A stretch of DNA of 64,000 bases from Pseudovibrio sp. Ad37. Lineage in GTDB: Bacteria; Pseudomonadota; Alphaproteobacteria; Rhizobiales; Stappiaceae. Below, piece by piece: positions 18,443-26,611 of the stretch (position 1 is the first letter of the stretch; each line of letters starts with the position of its first letter). The translations under genes and the position numbers were made by a program. Below the pieces are notes generated by a model. It searched no databases. It worked only from the letters and a program-made list of their open reading frames with translations, and had not been told where the DNA came from. The stretch spans positions 87,635-151,634 of the forward strand of contig NZ_LMCF01000016.1 of the NCBI RefSeq assembly GCF_001623075.1, written 5' to 3'.

Positions 18443-19312
18443 ATGACTGTTCAACTTGACCGCCGTTTACATCCGGTAAGGCCAGATCTGGCTTCGACTG
18501 ACTATCGCGGTCAGGTGCAATCCGAGCGCTTTGTCGAGGGGACAAACTATTCTGTAAAAGCAGACAAGGTTGAACTACGCGCTCGGCCAGACTTTGCATG
18601 CGGGATCGATACCGAACTGAATTTCGGCGAAACCTTTCGTGTATTCGAGACAACGAAAGAAGGATGGACTTGGGGCCAGCTGCAAACAGACGGATATGTT
18701 GGCTGGTTGCCGACAAACGTGCTGGGGCCTGTTGAACAAGCAACTCACAGAGTGATTGCCCTTCGCACCTATCGTTATCCGGAAGCTGAAATGAAACGTG
18801 CAGCCCTGGGGCAGGTCTCAATGGGAGCACTCGTAAGCGTTGTGGGAAATGAGACCACGCGCGGGCTGGAATTTGCAAAGCTTGCTGATGGCTCGTTTAT
18901 GGTCAAAAAACACTTGGTAGAGCAGACTGATAAAGCTGCCGACTGGGTGAAAGCAGCAGAAGCTATGGTCGGAACGCCATATCTTTGGGGTGGACGCTCT
19001 ACTCTAGGTCTGGATTGCTCCGGCTTGATCCAACTTGCACTCCAGACCGGCGGTATAAATGCCCCACGTGACGCGGATATGCAGGAAGCCATGCTGGGCG
19101 AACAACTCGACCTCTCCAGTGGCCTGCCAACTTTGCGGCGCGGCGACTTGATGTTCTGGAAAGGGCATGTGGGCGTTATGTCTGATTCTGAGACCTTGTT
19201 ACATGCCAACGGTTACACAATGACGGTCGCTTATGAAGGGCTTCAGGCAGCTCTTAAACGCATTGGCGAGAACGAATTTGGCCAGCTCACCTCTGTGAAG
19301 AGGCTAAGTTGA
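18443..19312 (+). CDS. NlpC/P60 cell-wall hydrolase with SH3-like domains
   Basis: 289 residues. The N-terminal part has bacterial SH3-like segments (about residues 30-150). The C-terminal NlpC/P60 domain shows GTPYLWGGRSTLGLDCSG with catalytic Cys192, then the His of KGHVGVM and LLHANGYTM. The family cuts peptidoglycan peptides, typically next to gamma-D-Glu. No signal peptide is visible, as in many proteobacterial homologues of the dipeptidyl-peptidase VI type. GGAGAG precedes the start. Confidence 0.88.
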   Translation: MTVQLDRRLHPVRPDLASTDYRGQVQSERFVEGTNYSVKADKVELRARPDFACGIDTELNFGETFRVFETTKEGWTWGQLQTDGYVGWLPTNVLGPVEQATHRVIALRTYRYPEAEMKRAALGQVSMGALVSVVGNETTRGLEFAKLADGSFMVKKHLVEQTDKAADWVKAAEAMVGTPYLWGGRSTLGLDCSGLIQLALQTGGINAPRDADMQEAMLGEQLDLSSGLPTLRRGDLMFWKGHVGVMSDSETLLHANGYTMTVAYEGLQAALKRIGENEFGQLTSVKRLS

Positions 19313-19452
19313 AACGATGTTTACCCGTGCTTAACCATAAAGCGTATTATCGGCATATCTGACCCGTCAATTCGCGCAAATTAGGTTTTCGTTCACTAAA
19401 ATAATCGCACAAATAACTAGTAAAATTTAACAGTTATTCGGTGGGGTTTGCC

Positions 19453-19962
19453 GTGTTTTGGAAGCTGCAAAAACAGGTCTCTGATCGTTCGTCAAAAATT
19501 GCCTCTGTCGCAATCTCTACTGCGATGATCGCAGGCATCTCCGCTACCTCAATCACACCCGCCTCTGCGGATGTTGAGGTGGTCGCCGACCAGGCAAAAG
19601 TCTTCCGTCTCGAAGAGCCTGCCGAAACCATCATTCTTGGAAACCCAAGTATCGCAGATGTGACAGTGCACGACCGCCTGACAATCGTGATCACCGGCAA
19701 ATCCTACGGCACCACTAATCTGGTTGTCCTGAACGATGCCTCTGAGCCCGTTGTAGAAGAGCTGATCACCGTAACAGCAGAAATGGCCGGCTACGTTGCC
19801 GTCCACCGCAACAACAGCCGCTTCACCTACTCCTGCAACCCCGACTGCCATGAAGTCCTACGTCTAGGTGACAATAAGAAAAAGATCGAGGATGTCGCCG
19901 CGACCATCAGCATGCGCAACGAACTGGCAGAAAATGGGATTGTAGCAAAAGGCAGTCAGTAA
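19453..19962 (+). CDS. Orphan pilus-assembly (secretin) N-terminal domain protein
   Basis: About 169 residues. A signal peptide ends near TPASA, then one domain matching the CpaC/RcpA N-terminus (FRLEEPAETIILGNPSIADV, followed by LTIVITGKSYGTTNLVVLN) and nothing else: there is no secretin pore domain. The C-terminal part has two Cys (CNPDC). GTG 19453 follows GGTGGGG; a GTG at 19441 is also possible. It lies upstream of two TadE-like genes, so it is probably a periplasmic accessory of the Tad pilus. Confidence 0.8.
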   Translation: MFWKLQKQVSDRSSKIASVAISTAMIAGISATSITPASADVEVVADQAKVFRLEEPAETIILGNPSIADVTVHDRLTIVITGKSYGTTNLVVLNDASEPVVEELITVTAEMAGYVAVHRNNSRFTYSCNPDCHEVLRLGDNKKKIEDVAATISMRNELAENGIVAKGSQ

Positions 19963-20021
19963 ATTGGAACAGTCCAATACCCCTCATTACAGTTAGAAAG
20001 TTGCGCTGAAGGGAACGAAGG

Positions 20022-20555
20022 GTGGGATATTCAAAGTCGAGAAAATTACTCTCTGACAACAAAGGTGTCACGGCAATTGAGTTTGCAATAGTCGCTCCGA
20101 TGTTGTTTGCAATTATATTGGCTATAATCGAACTTGGTATTTCGTTTCTTGTTGAGGTGCTATTGGACAATGCTTTAGCTGATGCTGCGAGGCAAATTAG
20201 GACTGGGCAAGTTTACTATGCCGAAAAAGATGGAAACTACAGCAAAACTAAGTTCAAGAACGTAATTCTTGATGGGGGGACGGGACTTCTTAAGTCGGTG
20301 GAAGATAAGCTTTATATTGATGTCGTATCTTTTAAAAATTTTGAAGACATCCCAAAACCAAAGCCGATAATCAAGGAAGGCAAAGTCGTAATGGAGCAGA
20401 ATTGGAAGCCAGGGGGCCCCAGCAATGTAGTCTTGGTTAGAGTAGTTTGTGCTTGGCCAATGATTACCTCCATGATGGCAGAAATATTCGGACAAGCTAC
20501 GAACGGCAACCGAATTCTTGTTGCAACAGAAGTTTTTAGAAATGAGCCTTTCTAA
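20022..20555 (+). CDS. tadE: TadE-like pseudopilin
   Basis: 177 residues. Class III prepilin signal: Gly15 then VTAIEF with Glu at +5, followed by a hydrophobic helix (PMLFAIILAIIELGISFLVE). The globular part has no motif I recognise. Start GTG 20022 with GAAGG about 9 bases upstream; no ATG gives the full signal. CpaA would process it. It begins 59 bases after the orphan secretin-N gene. Confidence 0.83.
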   Translation: MGYSKSRKLLSDNKGVTAIEFAIVAPMLFAIILAIIELGISFLVEVLLDNALADAARQIRTGQVYYAEKDGNYSKTKFKNVILDGGTGLLKSVEDKLYIDVVSFKNFEDIPKPKPIIKEGKVVMEQNWKPGGPSNVVLVRVVCAWPMITSMMAEIFGQATNGNRILVATEVFRNEPF

Positions 20556-20565
20556 CAACTGACGA

Positions 20566-21192
20566 GTGAAGCTGCTTATGAAATTTCGTGCAAGATTACT
20601 CAATTTAGTAGGTGGCTTTTCCAAAAGCCAAGCGGGTGTGGCCGCAATCGAATTTGCAATGACAATCCCATTTTTGTTGTTTTTGTTTGTCGGTATGGTC
20701 GAGCTGATAACGGCAATTTCATATGATCGCCGTGTTAGTAAAACTGGCTCGTCGATTGCAGATCTTGTTGCACGTTCTAGTGACGTGACTGGCAAAATGG
20801 ATGATATCGAAAGAGCAATCGCACATCAAATGACACCGTATGATGATGCAGATATTGATGTAAGAATTGGGATGGTTTTGATCAAGGCCAACTCTCCTGA
20901 AATTGTTTGGAGTTGGGGAAACAAGGTTCCTGTTCCCTGGGCTAAGGGAAGTAAACCTGATGGTGTAAGCTTCTCCGCCAATATGAAAAGCAATGGGCAG
21001 TATTACCTCATTTCAACATCAAGCCTTGATTACAACTTCATTCTAGGGAAATTGCTTTCTAACCTAAGTCAGGTTTTAACTGGAGAGAGTGATCAATTTA
21101 CATCTATCGCTCTCAGTGACAGCTTTGTACTTCATCCACGGAAAGTCTCATGTGTGGAATATTACAACAGCTGCGCCAACTATCCATCATAA
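20566..21192 (+). CDS. Second TadE/TadF-like pseudopilin
   Basis: 208 residues from GTG 20566, or 204 from ATG 20578; neither start has a strong ribosome site. Class III signal: Gly24 then VAAIEF with Glu at +5, then MTIPFLLFLFVGMVELIT. The body is TadF-like (ISYDRRVSKTGSSIADLVA). It follows the first pseudopilin by 10 bases. The large TadG protein that often completes this group is not present in the window. Confidence 0.82.
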   Translation: MKLLMKFRARLLNLVGGFSKSQAGVAAIEFAMTIPFLLFLFVGMVELITAISYDRRVSKTGSSIADLVARSSDVTGKMDDIERAIAHQMTPYDDADIDVRIGMVLIKANSPEIVWSWGNKVPVPWAKGSKPDGVSFSANMKSNGQYYLISTSSLDYNFILGKLLSNLSQVLTGESDQFTSIALSDSFVLHPRKVSCVEYYNSCANYPS

Positions 21193-21465
21193 TAACAACT
21201 ACGTAAGATTTAGTGCTGTAATCTAAATATTGATGTGTCATAACTTCGCAGATCGCCAAAAACTGCTGTTTTGTGATCTTTACCGATAGATTTGTTAGCT
21301 CAAATGTTGAATAAGCGCCCCAAGCTTGGCGAAGAATTTAACGCACATATCGCTGAACAGTCACAGAGCTGCGATAGTATGGCTGAGACCTCCCCTTAAG
21401 AGCCCTATCGCAACACTCTTGAGCTCGGGCTGGTGCGGTATGTGGAAAATGAAAAGAGGCTATCA

Positions 21466-22887
21466 ATGGCTACCAATCGGACCTATGACCAAATCCAGGT
21501 CGGAGATTCCGTCACTCGCTCCCGCATCTGTACAGCAAACGATCTTTACGTTTTTGCGCACGCGTCTGGCAACATCAATCCACTGCATCTGCCAAACGCG
21601 CAGTGGGAAGGCATTGAGAAGAAAGATGGCCCATCCGCACCGTTCATGTGGGGCGCTACTCTGATTTCAGCAGTCGTCGGCAACTACCTCCCAGGTCCTG
21701 GCTGCGTATACCGCGATCAGACACTTTCCTTCCATAACAAGGTGAAAGTGGATCAAGTTCTCGACGTCACTGTAACCGTTCTGGAAAAACTGCCAGATAA
21801 CATCATCCGCCTTGCAACAAGTGTGAAAGTTGATGATGGCACTCTGGTTGCTGAAGGTGAAGCTCGGGTAGAAGCACCAACTAAGTCAATCTCTTACGAT
21901 GCAGAAGAGCTGCCAGGCCTGCTGATGAAGCGCCACCAGCACTTTGATCGTCTCGTTGCAACTGCTGCCCAGCTGCCAGCAATCCCGACTTCTGTTGTGT
22001 GTCCAGACGATGCAAACTCCCTCGGTGGTGCAGTCATGGCCGCTCAGGCTGGCCTGATCATTCCGATCCTGTGTGGTCCTGAAAAACGCATTCAGGCTGC
22101 TGCTGAAAAAATCGGTGCAGACATCTCCGGTTACGAGTTGATCGACACACCTGATGAAGGTTCTGCGGCTGCTAAAGCTGTTGCATTGGTTCATGAAGGC
22201 CGCGTACGGTCCGTTATGAAGGGGCACCTTCATACAGATGACCTGCTGCGCCACGTTGTGAAGCGCGAAGGTGGTCTGCGCACCAAACGTCGCCTGTCAC
22301 ATGCGTTCGTAATGGATGTTCCAGGTCGTGAAACACCGCTCATCGTCTCTGATGCGGCAATCAACATTGCACCAGACCTGATGTCAAAAGTTGATATCAC
22401 TCAGAACGCAATCGACGTTGCTCGTGCTATCGGCATTGAGCCTCCAAAAGTCGGCATCCTGTCCGCTCTTGAAACCGTAAACCCGGCGATCCCATCCACC
22501 ATCGATGCAGCTGTGCTGTCCAAGATGGCTGAGCGTGGTCAGATCAAAGGCGGTATCGTTGACGGTCCTCTGGCGATGGATAACGCGATTGACCTTGAAG
22601 CTGCTCGCACCAAAGGCATCGAATCCGTTGTTGCAGGTCGCGCAGAAGTGCTGATCGTGCCAAATCTCGAAGCTGGCAACATGGTTGTGAAAGAGCTGAC
22701 CTTCCTTGCTCATGCAGAAACAGCTGGCCTTGTAACCGGTGCACGCGTGCCAATCATCCTCACCAGCCGCGCTGACAACGATCGTGCGCGTCTCGTTTCT
22801 TGTGCTCTGGCATCCATGTACGACTACTACCTACGCAACGGTGCTGCGTATGTTGGTGAACAGGATCTGGCAGAAGCTGCAGAGTAA
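21466..22887 (+). CDS. Bifunctional enoyl-CoA hydratase (MaoC)/phosphate acetyltransferase
   Basis: About 473 residues. The N-terminal MaoC-like hot-dog domain (residues 1-140; NDLYVFAHASGNINPLHLP) is fused to a phosphate acetyl/butyryltransferase domain (from about 160; SLGGAVMAAQAGLIIPILCG, and KVGILSALETVNPAIPST). The transferase domain interconverts acyl-CoA and acyl phosphate. ATG 21466 has AAGAGG upstream and starts at MATNRTYDQI. It is directly followed by ackA, making an acyl-CoA to acyl-phosphate to acetate/ATP route. Confidence 0.92.
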   Translation: MATNRTYDQIQVGDSVTRSRICTANDLYVFAHASGNINPLHLPNAQWEGIEKKDGPSAPFMWGATLISAVVGNYLPGPGCVYRDQTLSFHNKVKVDQVLDVTVTVLEKLPDNIIRLATSVKVDDGTLVAEGEARVEAPTKSISYDAEELPGLLMKRHQHFDRLVATAAQLPAIPTSVVCPDDANSLGGAVMAAQAGLIIPILCGPEKRIQAAAEKIGADISGYELIDTPDEGSAAAKAVALVHEGRVRSVMKGHLHTDDLLRHVVKREGGLRTKRRLSHAFVMDVPGRETPLIVSDAAINIAPDLMSKVDITQNAIDVARAIGIEPPKVGILSALETVNPAIPSTIDAAVLSKMAERGQIKGGIVDGPLAMDNAIDLEAARTKGIESVVAGRAEVLIVPNLEAGNMVVKELTFLAHAETAGLVTGARVPIILTSRADNDRARLVSCALASMYDYYLRNGAAYVGEQDLAEAAE

Positions 22888-22912
22888 TTTCGGGATAGCT
22901 GAGAAAACAATA

Positions 22913-24094
22913 ATGACAATCGAAACAATCCTTGTACTGAACGCTGGGTCTTCCTCCATCAAATTCCAGTTGTTCAAAGGCGAAGAAAGTGTGCTTTCCG
23001 GCCAGATCGACGGTTTGGGAGCATCTGCTTGGGTTAAAGGCAAATCCGCTGAAGGCGCAACGATCATGGATCGTGCGCTCTCAGACGAAGAAGCACAGAA
23101 CCACAACACGGCTCTGCAGGTTATCCTTGCTCTGCTGAAAGAGTTCGATCCGAACCTCGAAGTGGACGCTATTGGTCACCGTGTGGTTCATGGCTCTTCC
23201 AAATATTCTGCACCTGTGCTGGTCACTGAAGAAGTTGCCGCGGAACTTGAAACATTCAATCCGCTTGCACCTCTGCATAACCCGCATAACCTTGCAGGTA
23301 TTGCTGGGTCCAAAGCGGCATTCCCGGGCAAGCCGAACGTTGCGTGTTTTGACACCGCGTTCCACCGCACGCAGGAATTCAAGAACGAAGCCTACGCGAT
23401 CCCGACCAAATACTACGACGAAGGCATTCGTCGCTATGGTATGCACGGCCAGTCCTTCCACTTCATCGCGGAAGAGCTGCACAACGTGGCGCCAGAAGTG
23501 GCAGATGGCAAAGTTGTCGTCGCTCACCTCGGCAACGGCGCATCCATGTGTGCGATCAAAAATGGCAAATCTGTCACCACCACCATGGGCTTTACCCCGG
23601 TTGATGGTTTGGCAATGGGCACACGTTCCGGTTTGATCGATCCGGGTGTCATCTTCTACCTGATGGAAGAAAAAGGCATGTCCGTGAAAGAAGTCGCGAA
23701 CCTGCTGAACAAGGAATCCGGCATGAAGGGTCTTTCCGGCATCTCGCAGGATATGCGTGATCTGGAAAATTCTGACAGCCCTGATGCAAAACGCGCACTC
23801 GACTATTACGACAACCGCATCAAGCGCGAGCTGGGTGCTCTGGTTGCTGTCATGGGTGGTCTGGACGCAATCGTCTTCACCGGTGGCATCGGCGAGAATT
23901 CCTCTCAAACCCGCGCTGGTGTTTGTAAGGGCCTTGAGTTCCTCGGCGTAGAAATCGACGAAGAAGCCAACAAGGCGCGCGCGAAGGAAGCAATCACAAT
24001 TTCCAAAGCATCTTCCAAGGTTAAGGTCATGGCGATCCCAACCAACGAAGAAGCCATGATTGCTCGCCAGACCCGCGCGATTTGCGAGTCGTAA
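22913..24094 (+). CDS. ackA: Acetate kinase
   Basis: 393 residues, standard AckA length. It opens with LVLNAGSSSIKFQLF, the ATP-fold signature, and has HRVVHGSSKYS, FDTAFHR, GTRSGLIDPG and VFTGGIGENS, all characteristic. It makes ATP and acetate from acetyl phosphate or the reverse. It starts 25 bases after the MaoC-Pta gene and is followed by a strong terminator. The open frame extends upstream into the previous gene, but ATG 22913 starts the true N-terminus. Confidence 0.96.
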   Translation: MTIETILVLNAGSSSIKFQLFKGEESVLSGQIDGLGASAWVKGKSAEGATIMDRALSDEEAQNHNTALQVILALLKEFDPNLEVDAIGHRVVHGSSKYSAPVLVTEEVAAELETFNPLAPLHNPHNLAGIAGSKAAFPGKPNVACFDTAFHRTQEFKNEAYAIPTKYYDEGIRRYGMHGQSFHFIAEELHNVAPEVADGKVVVAHLGNGASMCAIKNGKSVTTTMGFTPVDGLAMGTRSGLIDPGVIFYLMEEKGMSVKEVANLLNKESGMKGLSGISQDMRDLENSDSPDAKRALDYYDNRIKRELGALVAVMGGLDAIVFTGGIGENSSQTRAGVCKGLEFLGVEIDEEANKARAKEAITISKASSKVKVMAIPTNEEAMIARQTRAICES

Positions 24095-24126
24095 TCGACC
24101 TAAAAGTGGTGTTGATCACAGCGTTT

Positions 24127-24168
24127 AAGCCGCACTTTTCTTAAAGGAGAAGTGCGGCTTCTTTTTTG
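24127..24168 (+). terminator. Rho-independent terminator after ackA
   Basis: An 11-bp perfect stem, AAGCCGCACTT (24127-24137) and its complement (24150-24160), extendable by a few pairs, followed by CTTTTTTG. It ends the MaoC-Pta/ackA unit. Confidence 0.9.
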
Positions 24169-24299
24169 TTTGCCTATACGTACAAGAGCAGACAGGATAG
24201 TTGCACAAACATATTTGCATAGGTTGAATTATCAAAATAAGTTATATATTGAGGCGTGCATCTCTATTATATATAGCTTCAATAAACACTGGCATTCCT

Positions 24300-24770
24300 A
24301 TGATCATCGCTGCAACTACATTAGCGCTACCAGCCTCTTTGCAGGCTGCTGAGCTGCGTCTGGTGGAATACCATCAAAGAAATTTAGCCTACATCATTGT
24401 ACCTCGGACAGATAAGAAACTGCCTGCACTTGTGTTGTTTCATGACTGGGCAGGATTGACCGAAGAAGCAATCCTGCAAGCTGCGAAAATCGCAGAACAA
24501 GGCTATGCAGTGTTCCTTCCTGATCTGTTTGGTGGCAAGGCCCCACAGTCAAAAGAAGAAGCTCAGCCACTGGTTGAAGCGATCCTGGAAACGGACCATC
24601 AGCAAGAGCTTATGGCAAATGTCCATTCAGGTTTGCAGGTGCTGGAAAATGTTGAAGAAGTAGAGCCAGTGGACGTCTCCATTTCTGGTCTTGGTATTGG
24701 TGAACAGGTTGCCAGTTACATCTCAAAAAGTGATATGACGCCCGCGCTGCCAATGCTCACCCATGCATAA
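24300..24770 (+). pseudogene. Truncated dienelactone-hydrolase-like protein, probably inactive
   Basis: About 156 residues from ATG 24300 (a TTG at 24249 is also possible); intact family members have about 230-250. A signal-like N-terminus (ATTLALPASLQA) precedes a DLH fold (LPALVLFHDWAGLTEEAILQ, YAVFLPDLFGGKAP). Where the family has its nucleophile (G-x-C-x-G) this protein reads GLGIGEQ, so the Cys is missing. The frame stops soon afterwards, before the catalytic Asp and His. It is either a decayed gene or a repurposed half domain. Confidence 0.6.
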
Positions 24771-24876
24771 GTCAGCGTGTCCGGCTGATTGCATTTTGTA
24801 ATCCCACGCATTGCATCCCGCATGCTGAGACAATACTACTGGGCCAACTCAATCTTTATATCTGAAGGAGGGGCTC

Positions 24877-25494
24877 ATGTCCTCACCGGTCACTGCTGTC
24901 GTGTTTGATATTGGCAATGTCTTGATCTCTTGGGATCCGGAGAACCTGTATAAGGACTTGATCCCGGACGCATCAGAGCGCCAGTTCTTTCTTGATGAAG
25001 TTTGCCCCTACGACTGGAATCTGGAGCAAGACAGAGGGCGCCCTTGGGGAGATGCCATCGCCGAACGTCTGGCCAAATTTCCTCAGTATGAAGAGTGGAT
25101 CAAAGCCTATTACGAACGCTGGGAAGAAATGCTGGCCGGCGCGATTGAGGCGAATGTCGCGCTCCTGAAAGAACTCAAGGATAAGGGCATCTCTCTGTAT
25201 GCCATCACCAACTTCTCTACTGAGAAGTTCGAGGATGCCAAACGCCTGTTCCCATTCCTTGCGGACAGTTTCATCGATACCGTGATCTCTGGCGATGAGA
25301 AGCTCCTGAAGCCGGATGCTGCCATCTACAACGTGCTGTTGGAAAGAAATCAGCTTGAAGCATCCAACCTCGTCTTCATTGATGACACGCTGAAGAACGT
25401 TGAAGCCGCCCAGGGCGTTGGTATGAAAGCGCTCCACTTCTCCGAAGCAGACAAACTCCGCTCAGAACTAAAGCAGCTTGGCCTGCCGCTGTAA
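24877..25494 (+). CDS. HAD-superfamily hydrolase, YihX-like
   Basis: 205 residues. HAD motifs in order: I, VVFDIGNVLISWDP (D-x-G-N-V, as in YihX-type sugar-phosphate phosphatases); II, ITNFS; III, Lys in EKLLKPDAAIY; IV, FIDDTLKN. The small helical cap lies between I and II. It acts on a small phosphorylated substrate that cannot be named from sequence. A strong ribosome site, AAGGAGG, precedes the ATG, and a terminator follows 9 bases after the stop. Confidence 0.88.
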   Translation: MSSPVTAVVFDIGNVLISWDPENLYKDLIPDASERQFFLDEVCPYDWNLEQDRGRPWGDAIAERLAKFPQYEEWIKAYYERWEEMLAGAIEANVALLKELKDKGISLYAITNFSTEKFEDAKRLFPFLADSFIDTVISGDEKLLKPDAAIYNVLLERNQLEASNLVFIDDTLKNVEAAQGVGMKALHFSEADKLRSELKQLGLPL

Positions 25495-25502
25495 GCACTT
25501 CA

Positions 25503-25547
25503 CACAACAGGTGAGGGGAGTTCCTACCCCCTCACCTGTTGTGTTTT
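25503..25547 (+). terminator. Rho-independent terminator after the HAD gene
   Basis: Perfect 16-bp stem: 25503-25518 (CACAACAGGTGAGGGG) with 25528-25543, 9-base loop, then TTTT. Strong in the plus direction; being symmetrical it may also stop minus-strand transcripts of the membrane-protein gene at 25579. Confidence 0.9.
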
Positions 25548-25578
25548 GAGAAGGATGAGTTCGCAAATTAGTGTGAAC

Positions 25579-26007
25579 TCAAAAAGCTCTGCTGATCAAA
25601 GCGCCTATTGAGAGGCGAGGCAGTTCAATGCTTTGGAAGAAATCAGGATTGATGTATGGGGCGGAAACAAACAAAAGTGGACCTATGATTGCGATAACTA
25701 GCAGCCAGTACAGCAGATAGACCCACCATCTGTTATAGGACTTGACCTCAACCTCCTCCTCAAAATACGCAATGCGTGCCGCATCCACCGTGAAAAAGAT
25801 GGAAAGCAGTGCTTGTAGTACAGAAAGAAGAGTTGCTTGCGTTTGAAAATCGATAAACCTCAAGGGCGGAAGGCATATCATGGTAATCGAGAGGATCAGG
25901 AAAGCCACATACAATGCCAGCCGCTTGAGACGCCCTACATATATGTAGCCACTTGCAAAATAAAATTGTAGCAGAAGCGCAATCCACCACTTACGTTTTA
26001 CCGTCAT
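25579..26007 (-). CDS. Small membrane protein of unknown function
   Basis: 142 residues. Three or four hydrophobic segments: about residues 8-23, 30-50, 58-78 and 94-116. The opening KRKWWIALLLQFYFASGYIYVGRLKR resembles the leader region found in some signal-peptidase-like and TM2-like proteins, but there is no catalytic domain. A conserved-looking acidic loop (YFEEEVEVKSYNRWW) separates the last two helices. I do not recognise a family firmly. It is convergent with the HAD gene. Confidence 0.6.
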   Translation of the reverse strand: MTVKRKWWIALLLQFYFASGYIYVGRLKRLALYVAFLILSITMICLPPLRFIDFQTQATLLSVLQALLSIFFTVDAARIAYFEEEVEVKSYNRWWVYLLYWLLVIAIIGPLLFVSAPYINPDFFQSIELPRLSIGALISRAF

Positions 26008-26180
26008 TCCATAACTTCTAATTGCTGATGTCGAGTTACCTCAATCAGTAATGGAAAGTAGGTTCAATAGAAACCCTAATCTCTCAGCTTTGCTTGTTCT
26101 AGGTGACGTCAGAGAATTTAGGTGCTGTATTGCCAAGAAACTTATCCCCCTCTTCGAAAATGCCCTTACGCTTGATCTCG

Positions 26181-26439
26181 TGCCCACGCATTCGGGCAGG
26201 AGTGGACCGTCCATTCCGCGGCGTGGGTGGGGTTGGGCTGCTGGTACGAGGTAACGTATCGTGTCAGGAGGTCCGGTGAAGCGCCATACCCTATTGAGAC
26301 CACAGTGGTATTAGGGAGTTTGGGGTCGTTCCGGAGGGCGTCCGGTGGTGACAGGAAACTGTCAAAGGTACGGCAACGTGCCAGTGACACGGGAACGTGT
26401 CATTCACGTCTGTCCGAGAGGGAGCCCGCGTGTTCATGA
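26181..26439 (+). ncRNA. Candidate large structured RNA with three GNRA hairpins
   Basis: Three hairpins stand side by side, each closed by a GNRA tetraloop on the plus strand: 26349-26364 (TGACAG-GAAA-CTGTCA), 26367-26382 (GGTACG-GCAA-CGTGCC, one wobble) and 26385-26402 (7 bp around GGAA). Upstream are CCGGA/TCCGG (26331-26345), a longer interrupted hairpin at about 26288-26316, GGTACG/CGTATC (26243-26260) and CCCACGC/GCGTGGG (26183-26227). A closing stem CACG/CGTG (26405-26432) is followed by ATGA at 26436. The design resembles mobile structured RNAs such as HEARO/omega-type RNAs, which I recall insert before ATGA or GTGA; no nuclease ORF accompanies it. The family is unproven. Confidence 0.5.
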
Positions 26440-26454
26440 TAAAAGGCCCGGGCG

Positions 26455-26517
26455 AGGCGAACAGCCAATGCCGAAGAAACATATCTAACAAGTAGCGCAG
26501 GCAAAGCCTGTTCGCCT
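26455..26517. repeat. Inverted repeat beside the structured RNA
   Basis: AGGCGAACAG (26455-26464) and CTGTTCGCCT (26508-26517) are perfect complements, extendable outward to 13 bp with one wobble. A smaller hairpin, CAGGC-AAA-GCCTG (26498-26510), overlaps the right arm, so two structures exclude each other. It may be part of the same RNA or the end of a small mobile element. Confidence 0.5.
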
Positions 26518-26552
26518 TGCTCCACCCGTTTAACGGGATCCTCAAACACAAA

Positions 26553-26576
26553 CACCGCAGGGATGATCCAGCGGTG
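26553..26576 (-). terminator. Probable terminator of the DUF4265 gene
   Basis: CACCGC (26553-26558) pairs with GCGGTG (26571-26576), with an inner GGA/TCC pairing. Read on the minus strand it is followed by TTTGTGTTTG. It lies 36 bases downstream of the minus-strand stop at 26612. Confidence 0.5.
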
Positions 26577-26611
26577 ATATTCGTGCTTGTCAGTTTAAGC
26601 AGGCTGAAATG

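Larger units (their letters stand above)
26008..26611. other. 604-base stretch without a protein gene
   Basis: The first 150 bases look like ordinary intergenic sequence. From about 26181 to 26435 the sequence is GC-rich and dense in hairpins (see the ncRNA entry), then comes a 10-bp inverted repeat (26455-26517) and a terminator-like hairpin (26553-26576). Short frames on both strands here give no recognisable protein. Confidence 0.7.

Noticed and set aside
26260..26290. Resemblance of TCAGGAGGTCCGGTGAAGC to the signal-recognition-particle RNA core or to RNase P RNA
   Set aside because: The SRP tetraloop-receptor spacing and the later conserved blocks are absent, and the RNase P core motifs are not found on either strand.
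26181..26450. Group II intron
   Set aside because: No GTGYG 5' end, no domain V hairpin with the catalytic triad, and no reverse-transcriptase frame in or near the stretch.
26227..26551. Short frames on both strands in the structured region
   Set aside because: They follow the hairpins, have no start context and no recognisable protein.
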